A stretch of 64,000 bases of DNA from contig NZ_CP076103.1 of the NCBI RefSeq assembly GCF_018732085.1, forward strand, positions 744,001-808,000, read 5' to 3'. Positions within the stretch are counted from its first letter, which is position 1; each line of letters opens with the position of its first letter. The DNA is from Lysobacter capsici (GTDB lineage Bacteria > Pseudomonadota > Gammaproteobacteria > Xanthomonadales > Xanthomonadaceae). The notes below the pieces were generated by a model that saw nothing but the letters and a program-made list of their open reading frames with translations, did no database searches and was not told the origin of the DNA. Of the stretch, positions 9,471 through 18,751 are shown piece by piece. The translations under genes were made by a program, and so were the position numbers.

Positions 9471-9923
9471 CGCCTTTCCCCCGGGCCGCATCCGGCGGCC
9501 GAATGACGCCACGTTAGCCACTGGCGGGCGCCAAGCCAAGGGCCGCGCGGAGGTATTCGCGGCAAGCGATGCGAGCCGGCGCGTTCGAGCTGCATCGCGA
9601 GTGCCTGCGGTGCCGCGCGGGGCGCGGATTTCGGCCGAACCAGGCGCCTGCGATGCGTCATGGCGACAATGCGGGATAAAGCGAAGCGTCCGGATCAAGG
9701 ACCGACGATTCGCATTGCCTGTCGCGCGTTCGGCCTTTCGATAGCGCCCGCCGATGAGACGTTAGCGGCCGGTGAGCGCGGCATGAGCCGCGGATAAAAC
9801 CGGCGTGGCGCATTCGTGAGCGTCGATGACGAAACCATCGGCGAGCCGACTGAATACGCGGGTATTCATTTCCCGTTTGCACGCGCTGGCCACAATCGAG
9901 ACCTCCTAAAGCGAGAGCACATC
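9471..9923. other. divergent intergenic region between two exported-protein genes
   Basis: A 453-base gap between the minus-strand TPR-like gene and the plus-strand PepSY gene, so it should hold two outward promoters. The only clear structure is the perfect inverted repeat at 9851-9868, listed separately. Short open frames here show no recognisable domain or ribosome binding site. Confidence 0.5.
9851..9868. promoter_or_regulatory. perfect 7-bp inverted repeat upstream of the PepSY gene (possible operator)
   Basis: TGAATAC-GCGG-GTATTCA is a perfect palindrome with 7-base arms and a 4-base spacer, 55 bases upstream of the PepSY start codon. Its A+T-rich arms stand out in this G+C-rich setting. 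It could be a dimeric regulator site (two-component or MarR/TetR type); no regulator gene is adjacent, so the assignment is inference. Confidence 0.4.
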
Positions 9924-10358
9924 ATGAAACCGATCATGCTGGCACTGGCGTTGGCCATCGGCGTTTCGACCGCCGCTTCGGCGCAGGAACCGCAGGCCCA
10001 GACATCGCTCACCGAGCACCAGATTCGCACCCGCCTGGCCGAACAGGGCTATACCAAGGTCAACGATCTCGACTTCGACGACGGCGTGTGGAAGGCCGAT
10101 GCGCGCAGCGCCGACGGCAATCGCGTGCAGGTGCTGCTGGACCCGCGCACCGGCAAGGTCTACGCCAACGAACAAGTGACCCAGTTGAGCGAGCGCGACG
10201 TGCGCGCCGCGTTGTCGAGCGCCGGCTACACCGATGTCCACGATGTCGACTACGAGCAGGGCGTCTGGAACGCCAAGGCCGAGGACACCGGCGGCCGCGA
10301 CGTCAAGCTCAAGCTCGACCCGCGCAACGGCAAGATCTTCGGTATCGAGAAGAACTGA
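9924..10358 (+). CDS. exported tandem PepSY-domain protein
   Basis: A 144-residue protein with a signal peptide (MKPIMLALALAIGVSTAASAQ) and two tandem ~60-residue PepSY-like repeats: EQGYTKVNDLDFDDGVWKA...LLDPRTGKVYANE and SAGYTDVHDVDYEQGVWNA...KLDPRNGKIFGIE. PepSY domains occur as protease inhibitors and as small periplasmic proteins under two-component control in Proteobacteria. The start at 9924 is chosen for the signal peptide; the frame is open 36 codons further upstream. A palindrome 55 bases upstream suggests regulated expression, as in PepSY genes induced by envelope or metal stress, but that is inference. Confidence 0.85.
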   Translation: MKPIMLALALAIGVSTAASAQEPQAQTSLTEHQIRTRLAEQGYTKVNDLDFDDGVWKADARSADGNRVQVLLDPRTGKVYANEQVTQLSERDVRAALSSAGYTDVHDVDYEQGVWNAKAEDTGGRDVKLKLDPRNGKIFGIEKN

Positions 10359-10535
10359 AGCGGCGCGATAGGCGCGATGGGGCGGCGTCTCGTCTCGGCG
10401 ATGGCCGCTCGTGATTCGGGCGGCCATCGCTGACGACGGACGATGCCGATCGCCGTATCGCCCGCGCGGGCCGACGCGAAGAAGCGTCGGCGCCGTTGCT
10501 ACACTGGGCGCGATCCCACTGCCGCGAACCGCACC

Positions 10536-11306
10536 ATGTTCGAGATCGCCTATGTCGAGAGCCGCGGCAACGGCCCCCTGGGCGAGGAGGAAACCCGCGT
10601 CGTCGCGGAACTGCAGCGTCGCGGCATCGCCCTGCAGTTCTTTACCCGCAAGCAGATCGACCGGCGCAGCCTGCCGTTGAATGAGCGCTGCTTCGTGATG
10701 GGTGCGATGCCGGCCATGCTCGGCGCCATGAAACAACTCGGCATCGAGGTGCCGCCGCCCAACGACTATCCGCAGGCGCTGCGCGGCCTGCTGCGCCGCG
10801 AGGTCTGGCAGTCCACCCTGGGCGAGGTCGAACGACGGATCTGGGACGACCTGCAGCTGCCGGTATTCGTCAAGCCGGCCGAGCGGATCAAGACCTTTAC
10901 CGGTCGCGTGTTCGAGAGCAATGCCGATCTGTACTTCCTGGGTTCCGCGTCGCGCCGGCAGAAAGTGTGGTGCTCGCAAGTGGTGATGTGGCGTTCGGAG
11001 TTCCGCGCCTATGTGATCGGCGCGCAGGTGGTCGCGCTGGATCCCTACGACGGCGACGCGCAGCTCGCGCCCTGCGGTCGGACCATCGCCGAGGCGGTGC
11101 ATGCCTTTCGCGACAGCGGTCAGGCGCCGGCGGCGTACGCGATCGATTTCGGCGTGCTGGCCGACGGCCGGACCGCCCTGATCGAAGTCAACGACGGCTA
11201 TGCGCTCGGGGCCTATCGGATCGACGCGGCGCCGTATACCGATGTGTTGCTGACGCGGTGGGCCGAATTGCTGACCAGGCGGCGGGCGGCGGCGCCGGCC
11301 GGGTGA
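10536..11306 (+). CDS. ATP-grasp domain protein (DUF4343-like)
   Basis: A 256-residue cytosolic protein with an ATP-grasp-like layout: LPVFVKPAERIKTFTGRV carries the nucleotide-binding lysine region, EFRAYVIGAQVVALDPY follows, and AYAIDFGVLADGRTALIEVNDGYALG has the acidic metal-binding end (D, E and N) of the fold. It matches the short ATP-grasp proteins grouped as DUF4343, which ligate unknown amine and carboxylate partners. The ATG at 10536 starts the conserved region; a 31-codon upstream extension is Arg-rich and unlikely. It stands alone, with no obvious partner. Confidence 0.75.
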   Translation: MFEIAYVESRGNGPLGEEETRVVAELQRRGIALQFFTRKQIDRRSLPLNERCFVMGAMPAMLGAMKQLGIEVPPPNDYPQALRGLLRREVWQSTLGEVERRIWDDLQLPVFVKPAERIKTFTGRVFESNADLYFLGSASRRQKVWCSQVVMWRSEFRAYVIGAQVVALDPYDGDAQLAPCGRTIAEAVHAFRDSGQAPAAYAIDFGVLADGRTALIEVNDGYALGAYRIDAAPYTDVLLTRWAELLTRRRAAAPAG

Positions 11307-11484
11307 GCGGGGCCATGGGGCGGCAGATCGACGGCGCCCGACCCTGGCCGCGGACCCGTCCGAAATTTTTTCGCCGGCCTTGTCGATTCCCGCAATCGTG
11401 GCTCGTCGCTAACAGGAGCAGGCAGCAAACGCACTTCGTCCAGGCCGCCCGCCAATCCAATCCCCTCCAACCAGGACCTTCGCC

Positions 11485-11904
11485 ATGACCACCCATTCGC
11501 AACTGTTCGTCAATCTGTCCGTCAAGAGCCTGCCGCGCGCGGTCGAGTTCTACACCCAGCTCGGTTACAGCTTCAATGCCAAGTTCACCGACGAAAATGC
11601 GACCTGCATGATCCTCGGCGAGAACATCTTCGTGATGCTGCTGGTCGAACCGTTCTTCCAGTCGTTCACCAAGAAGACCCTGGTCGACGCGAGCAAGCAG
11701 GTGGAATCGCTGATCGCGGTGAGCCTGCCCGGCCGCGCCGAGGTCGACGCGCTGGCCGACAAGGCCGCCGCGGCCGGCGCGACGATGCACGAGCCGAAGG
11801 ACTACGGCTTCATGTACCAGCGCTCCTACGACGATCTGGACGGCCACACCTGGGAAGTGTTCTACATGGACCCGGACGCGGACCCGAGCGCGGCGCAGCA
11901 GTAA
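11485..11904 (+). CDS. VOC (glyoxalase/bleomycin-resistance fold) family protein
   Basis: A 139-residue single-domain protein of the vicinal oxygen chelate superfamily. The beta-alpha-beta-beta-beta modules are visible as LFVNLSVKSLPRAVEFYTQLGYSF and, in the second half, YQRSYDDLDGHTWEVFYMDP. The final H and E in DGHTWEVFYMD are the usual metal-side residues. Proteins of this type include lactoylglutathione lyase relatives and PhnB-like proteins; the substrate is unknown. A strong hairpin terminator lies 122 bases downstream, shared with the convergent DUF3016 gene. Confidence 0.85.
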   Translation: MTTHSQLFVNLSVKSLPRAVEFYTQLGYSFNAKFTDENATCMILGENIFVMLLVEPFFQSFTKKTLVDASKQVESLIAVSLPGRAEVDALADKAAAAGATMHEPKDYGFMYQRSYDDLDGHTWEVFYMDPDADPSAAQQ

Positions 11905-12025
11905 GCCATCGCGCGATCGCGGGCCGTGGGCGGCGGCGCGGACGGTTGCGGCCGTTCGTTGCCGCGTCGTCCGGGCCGCGCGGCTCGAAGTGCCGCGGCG
12001 ATCGAAGCGCGGCAATGCAGGAAAC

Positions 12026-12055
12026 GAAAAACCCCGCGCGATGCGGGGTTTTTTC
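12026..12055. terminator. bidirectional intrinsic terminator
   Basis: The stem ACCCCGC/GCGGGGT around a five-base loop is flanked by A5 on the left and T6 on the right, so it can terminate both the plus-strand VOC gene and the minus-strand DUF3016 gene, which converge here. Confidence 0.85.
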
Positions 12056-12092
12056 ATGGGTTCGATAGTGGCCGGGTGGGACCTCGGCGCGA

Positions 12093-12653
12093 TTACGCGC
12101 TGGGGCTCTTGAATTCCTGGTACAGCCAATCGTCGATCAGGCGCTTTTCGTAGCGCAACGGATCGCTGTCGCTGCCGGTGCGCGGGCCCATCAGGAAGCT
12201 CATGTCGCGCAGGGTGCGCTGGCCTTCCTCGACGGTCTGGCCGTTGGCGTCGGTGCGCTTGAAGTTCAGGACGATGCGCGGCGGGTAGATGTCGCGGATG
12301 AAACGGGTGTCGTCGAACTGCGGTCCGTGCCAGGGCTCGTAGTCGCCGGCGCGCTTGATGTCGGTGATGTCGACCTGCAGGGTCTGGCCCGCGGGCAGCT
12401 GCTTCTGCGCGCGGGCGCGCAGGTGCTGGGCGAGTTGTTCGACCCAGTTGCCGCGGCGCGCGTCGAAGCGGTTGCGGCTTTGGCGGATCTCGGTGAAGTT
12501 CGACGGATCTTCCCAGCGCACGCTGACCGGGCCCTGGTCGGGCAGGCTGCGCGGCGCGGCGGGATCGGTGACGGTGCGCGAAGCGGCGCCGACGTCCGCG
12601 GCCGCGAGCACGGCGACCGACAGGGCGATGGCGAATGCGGTCCGGAGGTTCAT
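12093..12653 (-). CDS. exported DUF3016-family protein
   Basis: A 186-residue protein with a signal peptide (MNLRTAFAIALSVAVLAAADVGAA) and the DUF3016 pattern: SVRWEDPSNFTEIRQSRN, a central QVDITDIKRAGDYEP, and the C-terminal FLMGPRTGSDSDPLRYEKRLIDDWL. DUF3016 proteins are periplasmic proteins of unknown function, common in Xanthomonadaceae and related gammaproteobacteria. The ATG at 12653 is preferred over the 19-codon extension because it begins the signal peptide. It converges with the VOC gene on a shared terminator. Confidence 0.85.
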   Translation of the reverse strand: MNLRTAFAIALSVAVLAAADVGAASRTVTDPAAPRSLPDQGPVSVRWEDPSNFTEIRQSRNRFDARRGNWVEQLAQHLRARAQKQLPAGQTLQVDITDIKRAGDYEPWHGPQFDDTRFIRDIYPPRIVLNFKRTDANGQTVEEGQRTLRDMSFLMGPRTGSDSDPLRYEKRLIDDWLYQEFKSPSA

Positions 12654-12805
12654 GACGGGCTCCGAGGGGTGGGGACGTCCCGATTGTCCGCCTCGCCATC
12701 GGCACTGCATAGCGGCAATGCGTTAAACGCCGCGGCCGTTGCCGCGAATTCACGATCGTCGCGCCGCCTCGGCCCTGCTTTTGCAGCCCGACTTCGCGGC
12801 CCGGT

Positions 12806-13168
12806 TCATTCGCAGCCCTTGCCGTCGCCGTCGCGGTCCAGATGCGGGCCATAGCCCGGGTCGCCGCGCCGCACCGGGGCCGCGCCGGCGGCGCGCGCCG
12901 CGCTGCAGTTGCGGTAGTAGGCGGCGCCGGATTCGGCGGTCAACGCCGACGGTGCGAAGCCTTGCGACGACGGTGGCCGCCGCGGGCGCTGCGCCGCCTC
13001 GGGCATCAGCGACGCCGCACCGGCGGCGGGGCCGCGATGGCAGTGGTAGCCGCCGCGCTTGCGGTCGTGATGGCAGCCTTCGGCATTGAGCCCGCCGCCG
13101 TGCGCGCCGGCCTGGGGCGCGCAACACAGCGCGACGAGTGCGAGCCAGCCGATCCGTACCGATGTCAT
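12806..13168 (-). CDS. exported Excalibur calcium-binding domain protein
   Basis: A 120-residue protein with a signal peptide (MTSVRIGWLALVALCCAPQAGAH). It next carries GLNAEGCHHDRKRGGYHCHR, a His/Cys motif common in small secreted proteins, and ends in an Excalibur domain (YYRNCSAARAAG... finishing DRDGDGKGCE), whose DxDxDG loop binds calcium. Excalibur domains usually accompany secreted nucleases or cell-surface proteins, but no nuclease domain is present. It lies 152 bases upstream of the DUF3016 gene on the same strand, close enough for co-transcription but not evidence of it. Confidence 0.85.
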   Translation of the reverse strand: MTSVRIGWLALVALCCAPQAGAHGGGLNAEGCHHDRKRGGYHCHRGPAAGAASLMPEAAQRPRRPPSSQGFAPSALTAESGAAYYRNCSAARAAGAAPVRRGDPGYGPHLDRDGDGKGCE

Positions 13169-13243
13169 GGTGTCCCTCTGTCCCGATCACCACGGGACAG
13201 GGGATTCAACGCGCCCCGGTACGCGCGGCGGCCACGCCCGCGC

Positions 13244-15169
13244 TCAGGGCGAGACCTTGACGCGCGGGGAGAAGTCGGTCCTGCGCCGCTCGCGGATGCG
13301 GCTGCCGTCGTCGCGGCCTTCGACCAGTTCGTAGCCGAGCAGGGCGAACACGCGATCGCCGATGAAGATCGGACGCGCGTTGCCGTACCAGTCCACGCAG
13401 CTGACCTTGCAGCCGTCGTCGACGTTCGGGTCGCCCTTCGAACTCAATTGGCCCAGCGCGCTCAGCGTGAGTCGCTGGTTGCGCAGGAACAGCACGCTGG
13501 CCTGCTCGCGGTCGCTGTTGTCTTCGCTGAGCACGGGCAGGCCGAGAATGCCGCGATCCTCGTCCTGGGCGCGATAGAAAAAGCCGTGGGTGCGCTCGTC
13601 GCCCTGACGGGCGTCGCGTTGCACGTAGGTGTCGGCGACGCGCGCGCCGCGGTCGAGGCGGACGCTGCTGAAGTACAGATGGTCGTCGTCGTCGTTGCCG
13701 CCGACCAGCACCGCGTCGTCGCCGAGCGCGTCGACGCGTTCGACCTGGTGCTTCAACGCGAGCGTAGCGACCGGGCCGTTGTCGGCATAGCGCAGCGCGT
13801 AGGCGCGCAGCGGCGCGGCCTTGTGTCTCCAGTTTTCACCGGCGCCATACACCAGCCAGTCGCCGATGAAGCGCGCGTGCAGCTCGGCATCTTCGCCATT
13901 GAGCTCGGGCAACACGCGGTAGGCCTTGCGCGCGGCGACCGCGCGGCCGTCGCCGAAGCTGTCCAGCCTGACCCGCAGCAGCGCCAGTTCGCCGGCGTTG
14001 CTGCGCGAAGACCACATGCCTTCGCCGTTGCTTTGCGAGCCGACCAGCACGTTGAGCCAGCCGTCGCGTTGCAGGAACGACATCTGGTCCCAGGGCGAAC
14101 CGCTCGCGCGCAGGCCGCTCGGCGCGGCGCCGTCGAGCGGAATGCGCAGGATCGAGGCGTTGGGCGTGCCGGGTTTCGGTCTCCAGCTCGAGGTCCAGAC
14201 ATAGACCGAATCGGACGAGACATAAAAGCTGCGGCTCGCCGGTCCGAGCACCGCGGTGGCGGTGCAGCGCATCGGCTGGGCGTCGAGATCGCACGAGGCG
14301 ACGGTGTGCAGGGTGAGAAAGTCGGCGTGGTCGACCGGCGCTGCGCTGCGGTAGATGCGGGTCGCCGGCAGGATGCGCTTGAAGTCGGCCGGGGTGGCGC
14401 CGCGGAGCCAATGGCGCAGGGCCGGCATCGACTGGGCGAGGTCGCTGCCCGGGCGCAGGGCCAACGGCGAATAGAAGATCATGGTGCGACCGATCAGGCG
14501 GCTGGCGTAGTTGCTGGCCGAGTAATAGTCGTTACTGCGCAGCTGATAGGTGGCGCGGTATTTCAACTGGCCTTGCGCGCTCAGATCGAACACGCCGACC
14601 TCGGTGCCGCCGCGGTCGTAGCTGTAGCCGATCACCACCACGGTGTCGCGCGAGACCAGCATTTCGTCGTACCAGGTCTGGTTCGGGTCCGAGTTCGGCG
14701 CGAAGGCGTCGATCGACGACACCGGCTGCAGGCGGTCGCCGCCGATACGCACGGTGAACAGGCGGCCGCGGCGCAGCACGATCAGGTAGTCGCCTTGTTT
14801 CTTGACGATGTCGCCTTCGTCGACGCCCTGGGTCTGGACGTTGGTGATCGATTCGTCGGCCGGGGCGACGACGCGCGAACCGGTGACCTCGATCCTGTCG
14901 AGCGTGGTCGAGTCGGCTTTCGCCGACGCGGGCGCTGCCTGCATGGGCGCCGGCATCGGCGCGACCGGGGACGGTGGCGGTGGCGGCGCTTCGTGGACCG
15001 GTTGGCTGCGCCGCAGGGTCGCGACGAACGCGCGGAATTCGCGCTCGCTGGCGAACGGGCGCAAGGTCTTGGTGTTGGTTTTGGCGGCGGTCGCGGCTGA
15101 CGCCGGATACGCGCCGAGCGCCGCGGCGAGGGCGAGCAACAGCCAGCAGGTCAGGTGCGGCAGTTTCAT
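13244..15169 (-). CDS. exported beta-propeller domain protein (PF09826-like)
   Basis: A 641-residue protein with a signal peptide (MKLPHLTCWLLLALAAALGA), a Pro/Ala-rich linker (about residues 55-85), and a long beta-propeller. The sequence TNVQTQGVDEGDIVKKQGDY is the hallmark of the C-terminal-propeller family known mainly from Bacillus, archaea and actinobacteria (PF09826). Later blades repeat patterns such as YSYDRGGTEVGVFDLS. Function is unknown for the family; it is secreted or surface-exposed. The ATG at 15169 is taken because it begins the signal peptide; the frame is open 20 codons upstream. Confidence 0.8.
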   Translation of the reverse strand: MKLPHLTCWLLLALAAALGAYPASAATAAKTNTKTLRPFASEREFRAFVATLRRSQPVHEAPPPPPSPVAPMPAPMQAAPASAKADSTTLDRIEVTGSRVVAPADESITNVQTQGVDEGDIVKKQGDYLIVLRRGRLFTVRIGGDRLQPVSSIDAFAPNSDPNQTWYDEMLVSRDTVVVIGYSYDRGGTEVGVFDLSAQGQLKYRATYQLRSNDYYSASNYASRLIGRTMIFYSPLALRPGSDLAQSMPALRHWLRGATPADFKRILPATRIYRSAAPVDHADFLTLHTVASCDLDAQPMRCTATAVLGPASRSFYVSSDSVYVWTSSWRPKPGTPNASILRIPLDGAAPSGLRASGSPWDQMSFLQRDGWLNVLVGSQSNGEGMWSSRSNAGELALLRVRLDSFGDGRAVAARKAYRVLPELNGEDAELHARFIGDWLVYGAGENWRHKAAPLRAYALRYADNGPVATLALKHQVERVDALGDDAVLVGGNDDDDHLYFSSVRLDRGARVADTYVQRDARQGDERTHGFFYRAQDEDRGILGLPVLSEDNSDREQASVLFLRNQRLTLSALGQLSSKGDPNVDDGCKVSCVDWYGNARPIFIGDRVFALLGYELVEGRDDGSRIRERRRTDFSPRVKVSP

Positions 15170-15339
15170 GCGGACATCCTTGTAGCGTTCGGGCGGTGGG
15201 CGAAGCGCGTCGGCGACCTCGCGATGCAACTGCGAACGCGCCGGGTCGCGGTTCGGGGTCGATGCCGTGTCGCTGCATCGACCTTGCGGCCGGACCGGTC
15301 CGTGCGGCGGGTCCGTCCGCCTTGCTTACTTGCTTATAA

Positions 15340-15371
15340 CGCAAGCAAGCCGGCATACGCCGGCTTGCTGG
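15340..15371 (-). terminator. hairpin, probable terminator of the YciI-like gene
   Basis: AGCAAGCCGGC and GCCGGCTTGCT form an 11-base stem around a short ATAC loop, about 34 bases past the stop of the minus-strand gene 15405-15779. There is no strong T-run, so termination is likely but not certain. Confidence 0.5.
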
Positions 15372-15404
15372 GGTGATGCGTAGCGATGGGGCGGTGCCGC
15401 CGAC

Positions 15405-15779
15405 TCAGGCGTCGAACGCGAGCCGCACCTGTTCGAAATCCATCACCGGGCGCACTTCGATCCGGCCGGTGCGGCTCCAGGGGAATTCCTGGGCGACGCG
15501 GACCGCTTCATCCATGTCGGCCGCTTCGATCAGGTTGAAGCCGCCCAGGTACTCCTTGGCTTCGGCGTACGGGCCGTCCATGAAGGTGGTGCGGCCGTTG
15601 CGGGTGCGCAGCGAGGTCGCCTTGGCGGGCGCGGCGAGCATCTGCGAATCGAGCAGCACGCCGGTCTCGCGCAGGTCGTCGGCGTGGGCGATGCAGCCGC
15701 GCATCATGGTTTCATATTCGCCGGCGGGCAGGGCTTCGATCAGGCTGTCGTCGTTGAAAATCATGACCAGGTATTTCAT
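15405..15779 (-). CDS. YciI/DGPF-domain protein
   Basis: A 124-residue protein of the YCII-related (DGPF) family. It begins MKYLVMIFND, has MDGPYAEAKEYLGGFNLIEA (the DGP(F/Y) and E-x-GGF motif of the group), and ends with EVRPVMDFEQ. The ferredoxin-like fold often binds a small ligand with a conserved His/Asp pair; members commonly sit next to ECF sigma factors, which is not the case here. Function unknown. Confidence 0.88.
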   Translation of the reverse strand: MKYLVMIFNDDSLIEALPAGEYETMMRGCIAHADDLRETGVLLDSQMLAAPAKATSLRTRNGRTTFMDGPYAEAKEYLGGFNLIEAADMDEAVRVAQEFPWSRTGRIEVRPVMDFEQVRLAFDA

Positions 15780-16094
15780 GGCGTCCTCGTGGCGGGCGGG
15801 GGAGGCGGCAGCGCGGGGCTGCGGCGCATGCGCTCGGCGCCGAGCATACCGCCATCGGCGCCGGGTGCAGCAGTGACAAAACGCATGCGCTGGTGGCCTT
15901 GCCGCTGGTTGGGTGTGTAGAGCGGCGCAGCCTGGGCCGGGGCGGTCTCGCAGGCTGCGATAAGGCGCGAAGCAGTTTGTGGGAGGAGCTTCAGCCCCGA
16001 CGCTGTTCGCTCAGATCGCCGGGAAGTACGAAGTCGCCGAGCGAACAGCGTCGGGGCTCAAGCCCTTCCCACAAAAGCTCCCGCGACAGCGACA
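15780..16094. repeat. intergenic stretch with a long paired inverted repeat
   Basis: The TGGGAGGAGCTTCAGCCCCGACGCTGTTCGC-type element at 15977-16010 is followed by its near-complement at 16039-16075 (GCGAACAGCGTCGGGGCTC...TTCCCACA), giving a long imperfect stem with a ~30-base centre. It is one of at least six such pairs in this window. I see no gene here; the last 15 bases precede the TrmO-like start. Confidence 0.7.
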
Positions 16095-16658
16095 ATGAAT
16101 ACCGCGCCGCCGCGAACCCTGGCCCCGATGTCCGACGCCTTCACCTGCCGCCCGATCGCCTACCTGCGCTCGCCGTATGCGCAGCGCATCGATGCGCCGC
16201 ACCAATCGACGGTGGTGCAGGGCACGCCAAGCGGCGAGGCGATCGAGGCACGGCTGGAATTCGTCGCCGACCTGCCGGCGCTGGCGTATGCCGATCTGCA
16301 AGGGTTCGAGCGCATCTGGCTGATTTTCGCCTTCCACCGCAGCCAGGGCTGGAAACCCCAGGTCAAGCCGCCGCGCGGCGGGCCCAAGCGCGGGGTGCTG
16401 GCCACGCGTTCGCCGCATCGGCCCAATCCGCTCGGGTTGTCGGCGGTGGAACTGGTGCGGGTCGAAGCGCAGGCGCTGGTCGTGCGCGGGGTCGACTTGC
16501 TCGACGGCACGCCCATCCTCGACATCAAGCCGTACGTGCCGTACGCCGACGCCTTCGCCGGCTCGCGCGCGGGCTGGATCGACGAGATCGACGCGGCCCA
16601 GGGCCGGCATTCGGCGCCCGGGCCGAAGCGGCCGCGCAAGGTCACGCCGGCGGGCTGA
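16095..16658 (+). CDS. trmO: TrmO-like tRNA (t6A37) methyltransferase, TsaA domain
   Basis: A 187-residue protein whose core is the TsaA/TrmO beta-barrel domain: FTCRPIAYLRSPYAQR, the family signature ATRSPHRPNPLGLSAVEL, and DGTPILDIKPYVPYAD. TrmO methylates N6 of threonylcarbamoyl-adenosine 37 in some tRNAs, using S-adenosylmethionine. The E. coli enzyme has an additional C-terminal lobe of about 75 residues that is missing here; many bacteria have this short form. The ATG at 16095 is used; MSDAFT eleven codons later is possible. Assignment by motif is strong, activity is inferred. Confidence 0.85.
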   Translation: MNTAPPRTLAPMSDAFTCRPIAYLRSPYAQRIDAPHQSTVVQGTPSGEAIEARLEFVADLPALAYADLQGFERIWLIFAFHRSQGWKPQVKPPRGGPKRGVLATRSPHRPNPLGLSAVELVRVEAQALVVRGVDLLDGTPILDIKPYVPYADAFAGSRAGWIDEIDAAQGRHSAPGPKRPRKVTPAG

Positions 16659-16994
16659 AGGTCGGCGGCGCCGGGTTGGCCGCAATCGCGATGAGGAGTG
16701 TGTCCGATGAGCCTGCGCGGTCGCCGAATCCGCAGCGGCCCATTTGGACACGCCGCCCGGACAGGGCATCCGAACGCTGCGACCCACCGTCTCAGGCTGT
16801 GGGACGAAGACGTGGATTCTTTGTGCCGATCGGCTTGACGCTTGCACCTTCGGGTTGTAGTTTCCCGGTTGGTTAATTAGCGGGCCGGTTCAGTCGCTGG
16901 CACCGATGCCGGCGTTCGGTCGCATCGCGCCAGTCGCGGGCCAGCCACGGGCCCGGCCGTGGCTGGCGCGGTTATCCATGCCCAGGAGTTCGAG
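16659..16994. repeat. intergenic stretch with an 11-bp-stem hairpin
   Basis: The 336-base gap after the TrmO-like gene contains GCCAGCCACGG (16940-16950) and CCGTGGCTGGC (16957-16967), a perfect 11-base stem around GCCCGG. It ends 27 bases before the AHSA1 start codon and lacks a T-run, so it may lie in the leader rather than act as a terminator. Nothing else is recognised. Confidence 0.55.
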
Positions 16995-17507
16995 ATGACG
17001 TCCGACGGTTCCGGCACGCTCGCCGCCGCGCCCACGCCCGCGCGCACCACCCATCGCATCGACGAACGCAGCATCACCGTGCAGTGCGTCATCGACGCGC
17101 CGCGCGATCTGGTGTTCCTCGGCTGGACCGACCCGATCCATGTCGCGCGCTGGTGGGGACCGCGCGGTTTTCGCGGCGTGGTGCGGCAGATGGAGGTCGC
17201 GGTCGGCGGCCGGTTCCGCATCTGCACGGTCGGGCCGGACGGCACCGAGTACCCGATCAAGGGGACGTACGAGGACGTCGTCGAACCCCAGCGGTTGGTC
17301 TACGTCGACGATTGGGACGACGAGCGGCCGTCGCAGCCCTCGCGCGTGAACGTGTTGTTCGCCGAACACGGCCCGGAGCAGACCGTGCTCAGCGTGCGGA
17401 TCGCATTCGCCAGCCAGGCCGAACGCGAGGCGGCGCAGGCGCGCGGGATCGTCGCGGGCTGGGGCGAAAGCTTCGAGCGGCTGGACGCGTATCTGGCCGA
17501 GCGTTGA
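16995..17507 (+). CDS. SRPBCC/AHSA1-family protein
   Basis: A 170-residue START-like fold protein of the AHSA1 (activator of Hsp90 ATPase homologue 1-like) group. Typical features are VQCVIDAPRDLVFLGWTDP, ARWWGPRGF, FRICTVGPDGTEYPIKGTYEDVVEP and GWGESFERLDAYL near the end. Family members bind hydrophobic ligands in a helix-grip cavity. An AGGAG at 16984-16988, six bases before the ATG at 16995, decides the start over the longer frame from 16959. No partner gene is adjacent. Confidence 0.88.
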   Translation: MTSDGSGTLAAAPTPARTTHRIDERSITVQCVIDAPRDLVFLGWTDPIHVARWWGPRGFRGVVRQMEVAVGGRFRICTVGPDGTEYPIKGTYEDVVEPQRLVYVDDWDDERPSQPSRVNVLFAEHGPEQTVLSVRIAFASQAEREAAQARGIVAGWGESFERLDAYLAER

Positions 17508-17728
17508 GCGCGCTTGGACGCATGCGCGCAACGGTGCATCGCATCGGCATCGATCGCGGCGCCGTCGCATCGCTCTACCCTGCGCTCGCCGTACACTGAC
17601 CGCCACGCACGCGACCGCGATGCAATGGCGCGCCGCTGTATCGATACACGCCCGCATCGCATCGCGCTCCCGCTCGACCGTCCGTTTCCGGCGCAGCATC
17701 GCCACGCACCCTTCGCCACGGAGAGTCC

Positions 17729-18747
<1,019 letters not shown>

Positions 18748-18751
<4 letters not shown>

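Noticed and set aside
12842..15100. 752-codon plus-strand frame opposite the beta-propeller gene
   Set aside because: Composition is Ala/Val/Arg noise; the minus-strand protein has a signal peptide and a family motif.
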